From Maridesulfovibrio salexigens DSM 2638 (GTDB taxonomy: Bacteria; Desulfobacterota; Desulfovibrionia; Desulfovibrionales; Desulfovibrionaceae), in assembly GCF_000023445.1 (NCBI RefSeq), contig NC_012881.1, positions 4,047,501 to 4,111,500 on the forward strand: a DNA stretch of 64,000 nt, given 5' to 3'. Under the pieces are notes generated by a model. It searched no databases, was not told the DNA's origin, and was given only the letters and a program-made list of their open reading frames with translations. How positions within the stretch are numbered: position 1 is the stretch's first letter; every line of letters begins with the position of its first letter. A program made the position numbers and the translations under genes. Of the stretch, positions 42,418 through 50,055 are shown piece after piece.

Positions 42418-43872
42418 CTATTTCTTAGGCGGATTCTTGGCGTCTACTACGTTGATGACATACTCTTTAACTGCGGGCGAGGGCTTGAAGAAAACGACCA
42501 TAAAAGGCGTATCCATACCCGGCTTGAGCAGAGTGTTGTTGGAGAGTATGCCGACCTTGGAGCCAAGTCCGGCCTCTATTTCTTCTTTGGACTGCACTTC
42601 CAGCTGGAACAGGGAAAGTGTGTTTCCACAAAGCAGACGCTTGGAATCAAGAACCTGTCCCTTATCATCAAAAAGCTGTGCTTCAACTTCAATCAGCTCT
42701 TTGGGCTGGCTGAAATTGTTAACAACCTTACCTTCGATGATAAACAACTGTCCGGCCTTGTCATTATTGACGTAGAACTGGCGCAGATCCTTAAATGAGA
42801 ACTTACTGAACCTCTTGGAAGGCGGTTCGTTCGAATCGGTTGTTCCGGCATCGTCAGAGGAGACAAAGGGGATACTGAAAGGCAGGCTTTCCCAAAGTTT
42901 GAGATACCATGCGGCTCCTGCGCCACCGGCAAAAAGGATCAGGATAATCAGAGTAATGATCAGCCCTTTTTTACCTTTCTTCTCATTTTTCTTGGATGCG
43001 GGAGAGTCGAGATTGTCATCGAGATCAAAACCGGTAGCTTCATCATCAAGGTCAAACCCGGCTATTTCGCCATCATCAAGTGCGAGGCCGTCATCTTCTT
43101 CCAGATCATCATCGGCGAAGTCCTCTTCTTCGAAATCTTCACCGTCTTCAAAATCTTCCTCTTCAAAGGTGCCATCGTCTTCCTCAACCTTTTCATCATC
43201 ATCGAAAAGATTGTCTTCGGTAAGATCAGCACCGTCATCCTCATCGCCGAACAGATCATCATCGTCAAAGAGGTCATCACTTTCCTCTTCGGCTTCTGCA
43301 CTGGCTGCGGGAACGGAATCTTCTTCGGCATCATCATCGCTGCCGAACAACTCATCGTCTATATCAAAATCATCTCCTTCCGCAGGAGCTTCCTCGGCGG
43401 CAGGCTCTGCAAAAGGATCATCATCGTCATCAAAAAGGTCGGCCCCGATTTCAGCATCAGCGGAATTATCATCAGAACCGAAAAGGTCATCTTCAAGGTC
43501 GTCAGAATCATCTGCGGAAGTTTCACCAGCCTCGTCAGTGCCGATATCACCGAACGGATCTTCGCCAAGCTCTTCACTCAATTCATCAGCAGCCTCATCA
43601 AAGAGGTCATCCAAATCAGGCTCTGGCTCCGGTTCGGGTTCTGGCTCAGGTTCTGGCTCAGGTTCAGGCTTGGGTTCCGGTTTCGGTTCCGGTGCAGTTT
43701 TCGGCTGCTCCTCTTCAAGCATGGACTCAACTTCATCCTCCGGCTCGGCGGCGGGAGGAGTTACCTTAAAAATATTTCCGCATTTGGAGCATTTAACCTT
43801 AGCTCCACCTGCCGGAATCTTACTTTCCGGTAAATTGAATTTGGTCTCGCAATTTGAACACGTAATAATCAT
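42418..43872 (-). CDS. Zinc-ribbon (MJ0042) acidic membrane protein with DUF3426 domain
   Basis: A 484-residue protein of unknown role. Residues 1-40 form an MJ0042-type zinc ribbon (two CxxC pairs: ITCSNCETKF and VKCSKCGNIF). A Pro-Glu repeat (about 61-90) and a very acidic, Asp/Glu-rich stretch to about 300 follow, then KKNEKKGKK, one membrane helix (GLIITLIILILFAGGAGAAW) and a periplasmic DUF3426-like domain (FYVNNDKAGQLFIIEGKVVNN). The ribbon would lie in the cytoplasm. The acidic region is expected to be disordered and might bind metal ions or a basic partner. Similar proteins are common in delta-proteobacteria. Confidence 0.75.
   Translation of the reverse strand: MIITCSNCETKFNLPESKIPAGGAKVKCSKCGNIFKVTPPAAEPEDEVESMLEEEQPKTAPEPKPEPKPEPEPEPEPEPEPEPEPDLDDLFDEAADELSEELGEDPFGDIGTDEAGETSADDSDDLEDDLFGSDDNSADAEIGADLFDDDDDPFAEPAAEEAPAEGDDFDIDDELFGSDDDAEEDSVPAASAEAEEESDDLFDDDDLFGDEDDGADLTEDNLFDDDEKVEEDDGTFEEEDFEDGEDFEEEDFADDDLEEDDGLALDDGEIAGFDLDDEATGFDLDDNLDSPASKKNEKKGKKGLIITLIILILFAGGAGAAWYLKLWESLPFSIPFVSSDDAGTTDSNEPPSKRFSKFSFKDLRQFYVNNDKAGQLFIIEGKVVNNFSQPKELIEVEAQLFDDKGQVLDSKRLLCGNTLSLFQLEVQSKEEIEAGLGSKVGILSNNTLLKPGMDTPFMVVFFKPSPAVKEYVINVVDAKNPPKK
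43619..43692 (-). repeat. Six-base tandem repeat coding for Pro-Glu
   Basis: Degenerate copies of GGTTCT/GGCTCA (plus strand) follow one another for about 74 bases and encode the (Pro-Glu/Lys)n run of the zinc-ribbon protein. The unit is a whole number of codons, so length change would not shift the frame. Confidence 0.7.
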
Positions 43873-43947
43873 GGACCACTATACCTGCCATTGAATAGGT
43901 TTAACCGACTCTATTTATTACAACTTTAAGAACAAGAGACCTAAAAA

Positions 43948-44472
43948 CTAGGCATTCTCGAGTTCATACACTGCACTTAAATACCTGTATTTTTCAGCAT
44001 AGTCCATTCCGTATCCCACAAGAAAGCCATGATCGAGGACAAAACCGGGAAATTCTACTTCCAGATCAATCTCACGACGCTCTCTTTTATCAATCAGAGC
44101 GCAGGTTTTCACGCTAAGCGGGTTACGTTTTTCAAACACATGCTTGAGGAACTCAACAGAGTGTCCGGTATCAACGATATCTTCGATGATCAGCACATGC
44201 TTGTCTGCAATGGATACTTCAAGATCCTTGGAAAAATTCATATTTCCGGTACGGCTGGTTCCTGTGCCGTAGCTGGAAAGACGTACGAAATCTATTTCAG
44301 GATCGGAGGACAGGGCGCGGGTGATGTCAGCAAAAAAGAGGTAAGCCCCTTTAAGTACGCATACGCAAACCAGCGGTTCCTGACCGTAGGTTTCGGAGAT
44401 TTCTTTACCTAAAACCTTGATTCTTTCAGCAATTATTTCTTTGGAATAAACTTCTTTAAGGCTATGGCCCAT
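43948..44472 (-). CDS. hpt: Hypoxanthine phosphoribosyltransferase
   Basis: Purine salvage: converts hypoxanthine or guanine with PRPP to IMP or GMP. The 174-residue protein has the PRPP motif VLIIEDIVDTGHSVEF, the upstream SSYGTGTSRTG flexible loop and VCVLKGAYLFFADI, in the order normal for bacterial Hpt. It lies 15 bases behind the GNAT gene and leads into the zinc-ribbon gene after 75 bases. Confidence 0.93.
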   Translation of the reverse strand: MGHSLKEVYSKEIIAERIKVLGKEISETYGQEPLVCVCVLKGAYLFFADITRALSSDPEIDFVRLSSYGTGTSRTGNMNFSKDLEVSIADKHVLIIEDIVDTGHSVEFLKHVFEKRNPLSVKTCALIDKRERREIDLEVEFPGFVLDHGFLVGYGMDYAEKYRYLSAVYELENA

Positions 44473-44487
44473 GATAGTTTTCCTTGT

Positions 44488-44949
44488 TTATTTCAGTTTC
44501 ATGATCATTGGAATTTCATCACAATCCGGAAACTGGGGACAGTTGATGCAATCGGCCCAGATTTTCTGGGGCAGCACATGCTTATCTGTTTCCACAAATC
44601 CTAGTTTTGCAAAGAACTTCTCAATATTAGTCAACACAAATACGTCGCAAACACCCAGTTCACGCGCTTCCTGAAGACAGGATTCCACCATCTGTGCACC
44701 CAGATTGGAACCTCGTGCTTCAGGCACAACAACCAAAGACCGCACTTCTGCCAGACAATCCCAGCTTATGGCAAGTGCACAACAGCCGATAATTTGGCCG
44801 TCTTCATCTTCAGCCACAAAAAAATCTCGCAGATGTCCATAAATGGAGTTCAAGGGCCGGGGCAGAACCATTGCGTCCCTTGTCCGGTCTTTGATGATGG
44901 AATGGATGTGCTTGGCATCTCCCATCAGAGCTTTTCTAATCTTAAACAT
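44488..44949 (-). CDS. GNAT acetyltransferase, N-acetylglutamate synthase-like (short ArgA type)
   Basis: A 153-residue GNAT enzyme. The acetyl-CoA site is VRSLVVVPEARGSNLGAQMV (motif A, with the R/Q-x-x-G-x-G/A loop), after GCCALAISWDCLAEV. Stand-alone GNAT domains of this subtype act as N-acetylglutamate synthases in arginine synthesis in many bacteria lacking the kinase-fused form, so that is the first guess. The C-terminal Cys-rich end (CINCPQFPDCDE) is typical of the subtype. Six bases separate it from the thioredoxin-like gene upstream. Confidence 0.78.
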   Translation of the reverse strand: MFKIRKALMGDAKHIHSIIKDRTRDAMVLPRPLNSIYGHLRDFFVAEDEDGQIIGCCALAISWDCLAEVRSLVVVPEARGSNLGAQMVESCLQEARELGVCDVFVLTNIEKFFAKLGFVETDKHVLPQKIWADCINCPQFPDCDEIPMIMKLK

Positions 44950-44955
44950 CCGCGT

Positions 44956-45441
44956 CTACCGATCCTTTAACATCTTATTAATATATCTTTCAAACATGGT
45001 TCCGGGGTAGCTTCCTTCCTTATCGAAAACACGCTGCCCCGCAGGATCGTAAAGCATGGTTCTGGGAATAGACTGAATCCTGAAGGCTGCGCCCACATCT
45101 TCAGCGGCAAAATAAACCGGATAATTAAACTTTGCGCTTTTGAGCATAAATTCATCAACGGCAGCGCTGTCCTGATCCACCGAAACGCCGATTATTACCA
45201 GATCATCATCAGAGAATTTCTTGCGCAATTCGATGAGTTCAGGAATCTCCGCACGGCAGGGAGGACACCATGTAGCCCAGAAATTAACCAGCACAACCTT
45301 GCCCTTGTTTTTGGCGATAATATCCTGAATCCCCTGAGCATTAACAGTGTCGACACCCTCAGCGGTTTCCGCCTTGTTACATCCGGCTACAAGCACCAGC
45401 AACAGAGCAATCAATATGCTTAATTTATTAAATATCTTCAT
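44956..45441 (-). CDS. TlpA/ResA-like thiol-disulfide oxidoreductase lipoprotein
   Basis: An extracytoplasmic reductant of disulfides, for example in cytochrome c maturation. The 161-residue protein has a lipobox (LLVLVAGC, cysteine at about residue 21) and a thioredoxin fold with active site WCPPC (C59 and C62) in FWATWCPPCRAEIP. The AhpC/TSA-type middle (IGVSVDQDSAAVDEF) and the cis-Pro segment (IQSIPRTMLYD) are intact. First gene of the operon that runs through GNAT and hpt. Confidence 0.9.
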   Translation of the reverse strand: MKIFNKLSILIALLLVLVAGCNKAETAEGVDTVNAQGIQDIIAKNKGKVVLVNFWATWCPPCRAEIPELIELRKKFSDDDLVIIGVSVDQDSAAVDEFMLKSAKFNYPVYFAAEDVGAAFRIQSIPRTMLYDPAGQRVFDKEGSYPGTMFERYINKMLKDR

Positions 45442-45531
45442 ATATTTCCTCTAACCGAACCTAGAGTTCAGTAAGTTATAAACAATCCACTAGCAGATTC
45501 CATGAAATAATTCAAAAATCCGCATCCTGCC

Positions 45532-47952
45532 TTACTGCAGCAGGTTTTTGGCAACTTTAACCGCAGCCACTGCATCGGTAGACCAGCCGTCTGCCCCAAT
45601 GGAATCGCAGAATCCACCGGTAATAACCGCGCCGCCGATCATAACCTTGATATCAAGGTTGCGTTCTTTGATCAGATTGATGGTGTCTTCCATGCGAACC
45701 ATGGTGGTGGTCATCAGTGCGGAGAGCCCTACAATCTTGGCTCCATGCTCTTCAGCTGCATTAACGATAGTTTCAGCTGGAACATCTTTACCAAGGTCAA
45801 TTACGTTATAGCCGTGGTTTTTGAGCATCAGGCAGACAATGTTCTTACCGATATCGTGGATATCGCCTTCAACAGTTGCCATGATGATGGTTGCCTTTTC
45901 CTCCATATCACCGGAGGCCTCAAGCAGAGGTTTGATCTTTTCAAAACCCTTCTGCAAAGTTTCTGCGGACTGAAGAAGCTGGGGCAGGAAATATTCCTTA
46001 CGCTCGTACTTTTCACCCACTTCCATGATTGCCGGGATGAGATCTTCATTGACCATGGCAAAAGGTTCGCGCCCACCTTCAAGATCACGCTCTACGAGTG
46101 CGACAATGGAACCGCGGTCACCCTTGACCACAGCATCGAAAAGGTTTTCCGCCCCGGACTTGTCTGCTTTTTTACCGCCTCCTGCTGCACCGGACTGACC
46201 TCCGTCACCGGAGGGAGTCCAATCGGCATAACGCTCGATATACTGTTCAGCCTGCGGATCGCGGCAAAGCATAACTTCGTTGGCGTAAAGAGCTTCACGC
46301 AAACGCACAGAGTTGGGATTCGAAATAAAAGCAGCCATACCCTGTCCCTGACAAAGGGTCAGGAAACTGGAGTTAAGCAGTTCGCGGGCCGGGAGACCGA
46401 AAGAAATATTGGAGAGGCCCAGCACTGTGGGAAGATTCCATTCCTCTTTGCAGTGCTTGATGAAATCAAGGCAATGACGTGCAGCCATAGGCTTGGAAGA
46501 TACGGTCAGAGCCAACGCGTCAACCATGATCAGTCTGCGCGGGATTCCCAGATCATCAGCCTGCTTGAGCAGTTCGGAGACAACCTCAACTTTCTCTGCA
46601 CAAGTGATCGGCAGCTTGCTTCCTACGATGGGCAGCAGGATGAACGGAGCACCGAACTTCTTACACAGCGGTCCGAGACGTTCCATGCGGCCGGGTTCAC
46701 CACTGATAGAGTTAACCAGCGGAGAGCCGGGGTATTCCCAGAGAGCTGCTTCAACGGCATCAGGGTTGGTGGAATCAATTGAAAGCGGTGCGGAATGCTG
46801 GGCAAAAATCTCTTTAACCAGCGCGGGCAGAATTTCTACCTCGTTAACCATGGGAGCGCCGACGTTTACATCAAGAACAGGTGCCCCGACAGCGATCTGC
46901 TCTTCAGCAAATTTCATGGCTTCGGTAAACTGGCCTTTCTGAAGTTCCGCGATGAGCTGCTTCTTACCGGTAGGGTTGATGCGCTCACCGATGATAACAC
47001 CGCGCTGCTCAAATCCGATCTTTACAGACTGAGAGCGGGAGGTCAGCACCATCTGGCAATCTTCCTGAGGCACAGCGCGCTTCCACTTGGCACCGTCTAC
47101 TTTATTGCGCAGAGCACGAATATGGTCCGGGCCTGTTCCGCAGCAACCACCGATAAATTTAGCACCGACATCCACAAACTTAGCAGACTGCTCGGCAAAA
47201 GGTTCGGGCTGAAGACGGAAAACGGTATTGCGGTTCTCGTCCAGTTCGGGCAGTCCGGCATTGGCCTCTACCAGCAGAGGAGAGCAAAGGCGGGGCTGCA
47301 TGTTTTCCAGCACTTCCAGAATCTGCTCCGGTCCGGCGGAGCAGTTGGTACCCATGAGTTCAACACCCATGTTCTGCATGGTGTCGATAAAAGTTGCGGG
47401 AGATGTTCCGGTCAAACAGGCTGACGGAGACTCAAAAGTCATAGATAAGGCCACGGGCAGATCGCAAACTTCACGGGCGGCAATAACCACGGCCCGTGCT
47501 TCGGCGAGGTCAAAATGAGTTTCACCGAGGATCAGGTCAACTCCACCTTCCACAAGACCGGTGATCTGCTCCTTGTAGATTTCGACCATTTCCTTAAAGG
47601 TCATCTCACCCAAAGGCTGTACAAAATGTCCGGTGGGACCTACACTACCGGCAATAAATACATTATCCCCGCCGACAGAGCGGGCAAGAAGAGCCATTTC
47701 ACGGTTCAAACCGATTACATCAACATCTGCGCCGAGCTTGGGCCTGCTGCCGCCGAATGTGTTGGTGGTCAACACATTGGCTCCGGCATCGACGTAATCT
47801 TTATGTACGGATTTAATTACCTCGGGGCTCTGGAGGCCAAACAGCTCAGGAGACATGCCTGCGGGAAGTCCACGGCTCTGCAAAAAGGTTCCGTAACCTC
47901 CATCAAAGAAATAGATTTTATCGTCACTGAGGGCTTTGCGAAAATCAGGCAT
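45532..47952 (-). CDS. metH: Cobalamin-dependent methionine synthase, short form without AdoMet domain
   Basis: Transfers the methyl of methyltetrahydrofolate through cobalamin to homocysteine. The 806-residue protein contains an S-methyltransferase domain with zinc cysteines (GTNCSAGPEQ; GGCCGTGPDH), a pterin-binding domain (IIGERINPTGKKQL), the cap (about 595-680) and the B12-binding Rossmann domain with ligand H699 in GDIHDIGKNI. It ends after GGAVITGGFCDSIGADGW..., so the C-terminal reactivation domain of the roughly 1230-residue E. coli enzyme is missing. This short form is common in anaerobes. Reactivation must use another protein or be rarely needed in low-potential cytoplasm. Confidence 0.92.
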   Translation of the reverse strand: MPDFRKALSDDKIYFFDGGYGTFLQSRGLPAGMSPELFGLQSPEVIKSVHKDYVDAGANVLTTNTFGGSRPKLGADVDVIGLNREMALLARSVGGDNVFIAGSVGPTGHFVQPLGEMTFKEMVEIYKEQITGLVEGGVDLILGETHFDLAEARAVVIAAREVCDLPVALSMTFESPSACLTGTSPATFIDTMQNMGVELMGTNCSAGPEQILEVLENMQPRLCSPLLVEANAGLPELDENRNTVFRLQPEPFAEQSAKFVDVGAKFIGGCCGTGPDHIRALRNKVDGAKWKRAVPQEDCQMVLTSRSQSVKIGFEQRGVIIGERINPTGKKQLIAELQKGQFTEAMKFAEEQIAVGAPVLDVNVGAPMVNEVEILPALVKEIFAQHSAPLSIDSTNPDAVEAALWEYPGSPLVNSISGEPGRMERLGPLCKKFGAPFILLPIVGSKLPITCAEKVEVVSELLKQADDLGIPRRLIMVDALALTVSSKPMAARHCLDFIKHCKEEWNLPTVLGLSNISFGLPARELLNSSFLTLCQGQGMAAFISNPNSVRLREALYANEVMLCRDPQAEQYIERYADWTPSGDGGQSGAAGGGKKADKSGAENLFDAVVKGDRGSIVALVERDLEGGREPFAMVNEDLIPAIMEVGEKYERKEYFLPQLLQSAETLQKGFEKIKPLLEASGDMEEKATIIMATVEGDIHDIGKNIVCLMLKNHGYNVIDLGKDVPAETIVNAAEEHGAKIVGLSALMTTTMVRMEDTINLIKERNLDIKVMIGGAVITGGFCDSIGADGWSTDAVAAVKVAKNLLQ

Positions 47953-48305
47953 GTCGAACGCTCCACTTTTTTATTAAATTTTAATCTCAGCCAAAAGGCT
48001 GATCATCATTTTACTTTTTGATGAGTATAGTCCTGTAGAATAGTCCCAAGCAGCAACATGTCCACTGATAATTGGCATGAACTGGCTGTGCCGCTCTGAC
48101 CTTGAATTAATTATTTTGAAAAAAGATACAAAAAATAGTTCCTGAGAACTCCAAAAGAAGGGCATAATGCGTTGAAAACGCTTCTACTTAAAAACATTGA
48201 AAAGGACAAATAAAAACTATACCCTTACAAGTTACAGATTAGAACTTTTGTTTACAATAAAATATTCAAATAATTTCAGTAGAACAGGAAAATATAAACT
48301 GGCCA
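47953..48305. other. 353-bp divergent intergenic region between metH and rpoH
   Basis: A+T-rich and without a convincing coding frame. It holds the start regions of two divergent genes. On the metH side I see a perfect 6-bp hairpin (47987-48002) and no sequence resembling the B12-box or SAM-riboswitch cores. On the rpoH side a TTGAAA at 48197-48202 has no good -10 partner at 16-18 bases. No heat-shock-type promoter is obvious. Confidence 0.5.
47987..48002 (-). promoter_or_regulatory. Hairpin in the metH leader
   Basis: TCAGCC-AAAA-GGCTGA on plus gives the minus-strand stem TCAGCC-TTTT-GGCTGA about 35 bases before the metH ATG. No T tract follows, so it is not a clean attenuator. Possible mRNA structure; function unknown. 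Confidence 0.25.
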
Positions 48306-49274
48306 ATGTCATCAAAAGAAGAACCGTTAGAGCTTGAACCTGTTGAAAATGAAGAGGTAAAACTGCCGCCCAAGGACGATTTTCTGCCCACGCCCCGCGC
48401 TAAGGGTGAAGTCGCAACCAAGGACCCTCTTCACTTGTATTTACAGGAAATCAGCCGTTTTCCCCTATTGGAGCCGGACGAAGAATTCCGACTTGCCAAG
48501 CAGGTGCAGGAAAACGGAGACCAACAAGCGGCCTTCAGGCTGGTATCCTCGCATCTCAGGCTGGTGGTTAAGATCGCCATGGACTTCCAGCGCCGCTGGA
48601 TGCAGAATGTGCTTGACCTTATTCAGGAAGGCAACGTGGGCCTGATGAAAGCCGTTAATAAATTCGATCCCGACAAAGGCATCAAGTTCTCATACTATGC
48701 TGCCTTCTGGATCAAGGCTTACATCCTTAAATACATCATGGATAACTGGCGCATGGTTAAAATCGGGACCACCCAGACCCAGCGCAAACTTTTTTACAAT
48801 CTGAACAAAGAACGCCAGAGATTACAGGCTCTCGGCTTTGATCCAACCACCTCCGAGCTTTCAAAAAAACTGAATGTCAGCGAAGAGGAAATTACTGAGA
48901 TGGACCAGCGTCTGGCCAAGAATGACCTCTCCCTGAACCTGAAGTTCGGCGAGGATTCCGAAGCCACACGAATGGATTTTCTGCCTGATCTTGGCCCCGG
49001 GGTAGAAGAAACCCTTGCCAACAAGGAGATTTCCACATTACTGCTTGACCAGCTCAGGGCAATTGTTCCAAATCTCAATGAAAAGGAACAAGTGATCCTG
49101 AACGACCGCCTTCTCTCCGATTCCCCCAGAACACTGCGGGAAATCGGTGAAGAGTTCGGGGTAACGAGGGAAAGAGTTCGCCAGATTGAAGCAAGACTGC
49201 TGAAAAAATTGAGGGAACATCTGGCTGAATCAGTTAAAGACTTTTCACAGGACTGGATACCTGAAAATGAATAA
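48306..49274 (+). CDS. rpoH: RNA polymerase sigma factor RpoH (sigma-32-like)
   Basis: An alternative sigma factor of 322 residues for heat-shock genes. Region 1.2 begins at DPLHLYLQEISRFPLL, region 2 has VLDLIQEGNVGLMKAVNKFDP and FSYYAAFWIKAYILKYIM, and the RpoH-specific box QRKLFYNLN lies at about residue 159. Region 4 ends with the helix-turn-helix LREIGEEFGVTRERVRQIE. RpoS/RpoD are excluded by the RpoH box and the lack of region 1.1. It overlaps the HD-domain gene by 8 bases and so leads a four-gene operon. Confidence 0.9.
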   Translation: MSSKEEPLELEPVENEEVKLPPKDDFLPTPRAKGEVATKDPLHLYLQEISRFPLLEPDEEFRLAKQVQENGDQQAAFRLVSSHLRLVVKIAMDFQRRWMQNVLDLIQEGNVGLMKAVNKFDPDKGIKFSYYAAFWIKAYILKYIMDNWRMVKIGTTQTQRKLFYNLNKERQRLQALGFDPTTSELSKKLNVSEEEITEMDQRLAKNDLSLNLKFGEDSEATRMDFLPDLGPGVEETLANKEISTLLLDQLRAIVPNLNEKEQVILNDRLLSDSPRTLREIGEEFGVTRERVRQIEARLLKKLREHLAESVKDFSQDWIPENE

Positions 49275-50055
49275 GCTGCTTACCGATCTTAAAAAAGAAG
49301 CAAAGGCAATGGCTTCGGCCCTGCCTGTACCGGTTTTTTACCGAGATCTGGAAACCCAGATTGAATTTGCAAGGGATATGTTTTTCGATCACCCGCTGAT
49401 CATCAGGCTGCAGGAAGACGTTCTACCCTTTCTTTATGATGAATATGCCCACGGCATCTACCATTCTAAAAAGGTAGCTATCGAAGCCGGAGCCATCATC
49501 CTTAAGGAAGGAGATGAAATGGACGGAGACCGCGTCCGTGAGCTGGTCCTGCTGGCCCAGTTCGGCGGCCTGCTCCACGACTGCTGTCGCCTTGACGAAA
49601 ACCACGCCATCCGTGGTTCTGAGACCTCAAAGGTAATCCTTAACAATTACCCCCTTTCCGAACGCAGCAAGGAACTCATTGCCGAGTCTATTGCCCGCCA
49701 TGAAGCTTTCAAACCGGAAAAACCCATCGAAAACGATCCGGAGCTGGCTCTTTTGAGCGGAGCTCTTTACGATGCTGATAAATTCCGCTGGGGACCTGAC
49801 AACTTTTCCACCACCCTGTGGGAAATCTGCGACTACGAAGACTGGACAGTGGAAGAAATCATTGAAAAATTTCCCAAGGGACTTGAAATCATCAAATCCA
49901 TTGAATCCACCTTCCGCACTGAAACCGGAAAGGAATACGGACCGGAAATGATCGCACAGGGCATTAATATCGGATCCGCAATCTACGAAAAACTGGTTGA
50001 ATATTCCAAAGACCCCAAATACCTCCCGCAGGAAGAACCAGAAAGGCTTTTATGA
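49267..50055 (+). CDS. HD-domain metal-dependent phosphohydrolase
   Basis: A 262-residue cytoplasmic hydrolase of the HD superfamily. The metal-binding residues are visible in GIYHSKKVAIEAG (first His), LLHDCCRLDENHAIRG (HD pair) and SIARHEAFKPE, then LYDADKFRWGPDNF. The substrate could be a nucleotide, but no extra domain tells which. It overlaps rpoH upstream and the TPR lipoprotein downstream by 4 bases, so translation is coupled. Confidence 0.75.
   Translation: MNKLLTDLKKEAKAMASALPVPVFYRDLETQIEFARDMFFDHPLIIRLQEDVLPFLYDEYAHGIYHSKKVAIEAGAIILKEGDEMDGDRVRELVLLAQFGGLLHDCCRLDENHAIRGSETSKVILNNYPLSERSKELIAESIARHEAFKPEKPIENDPELALLSGALYDADKFRWGPDNFSTTLWEICDYEDWTVEEIIEKFPKGLEIIKSIESTFRTETGKEYGPEMIAQGINIGSAIYEKLVEYSKDPKYLPQEEPERLL

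Noticed and set aside
43619-43692. Short repeats taken as a CRISPR or phase-variation tract
   Set aside because: The unit is six bases, in frame and codes for Pro-Glu; no spacer structure, and length change would not cause frameshift.
42815-43894. 359-residue Ser-rich plus-strand frame opposite the acidic zinc-ribbon protein
   Set aside because: Poly-Ser is what GAT/GAA/GAG codons give when read backwards; no start signal.
45745-47424. Long plus-strand frames opposite metH
   Set aside because: Composition is that of antisense shadows, and metH is full length with conserved domains.
47953-48120. Cobalamin or SAM/SAH riboswitch ahead of metH
   Set aside because: No B12-box, SAM-I core or SAH core is recognisable; only one short hairpin is present.
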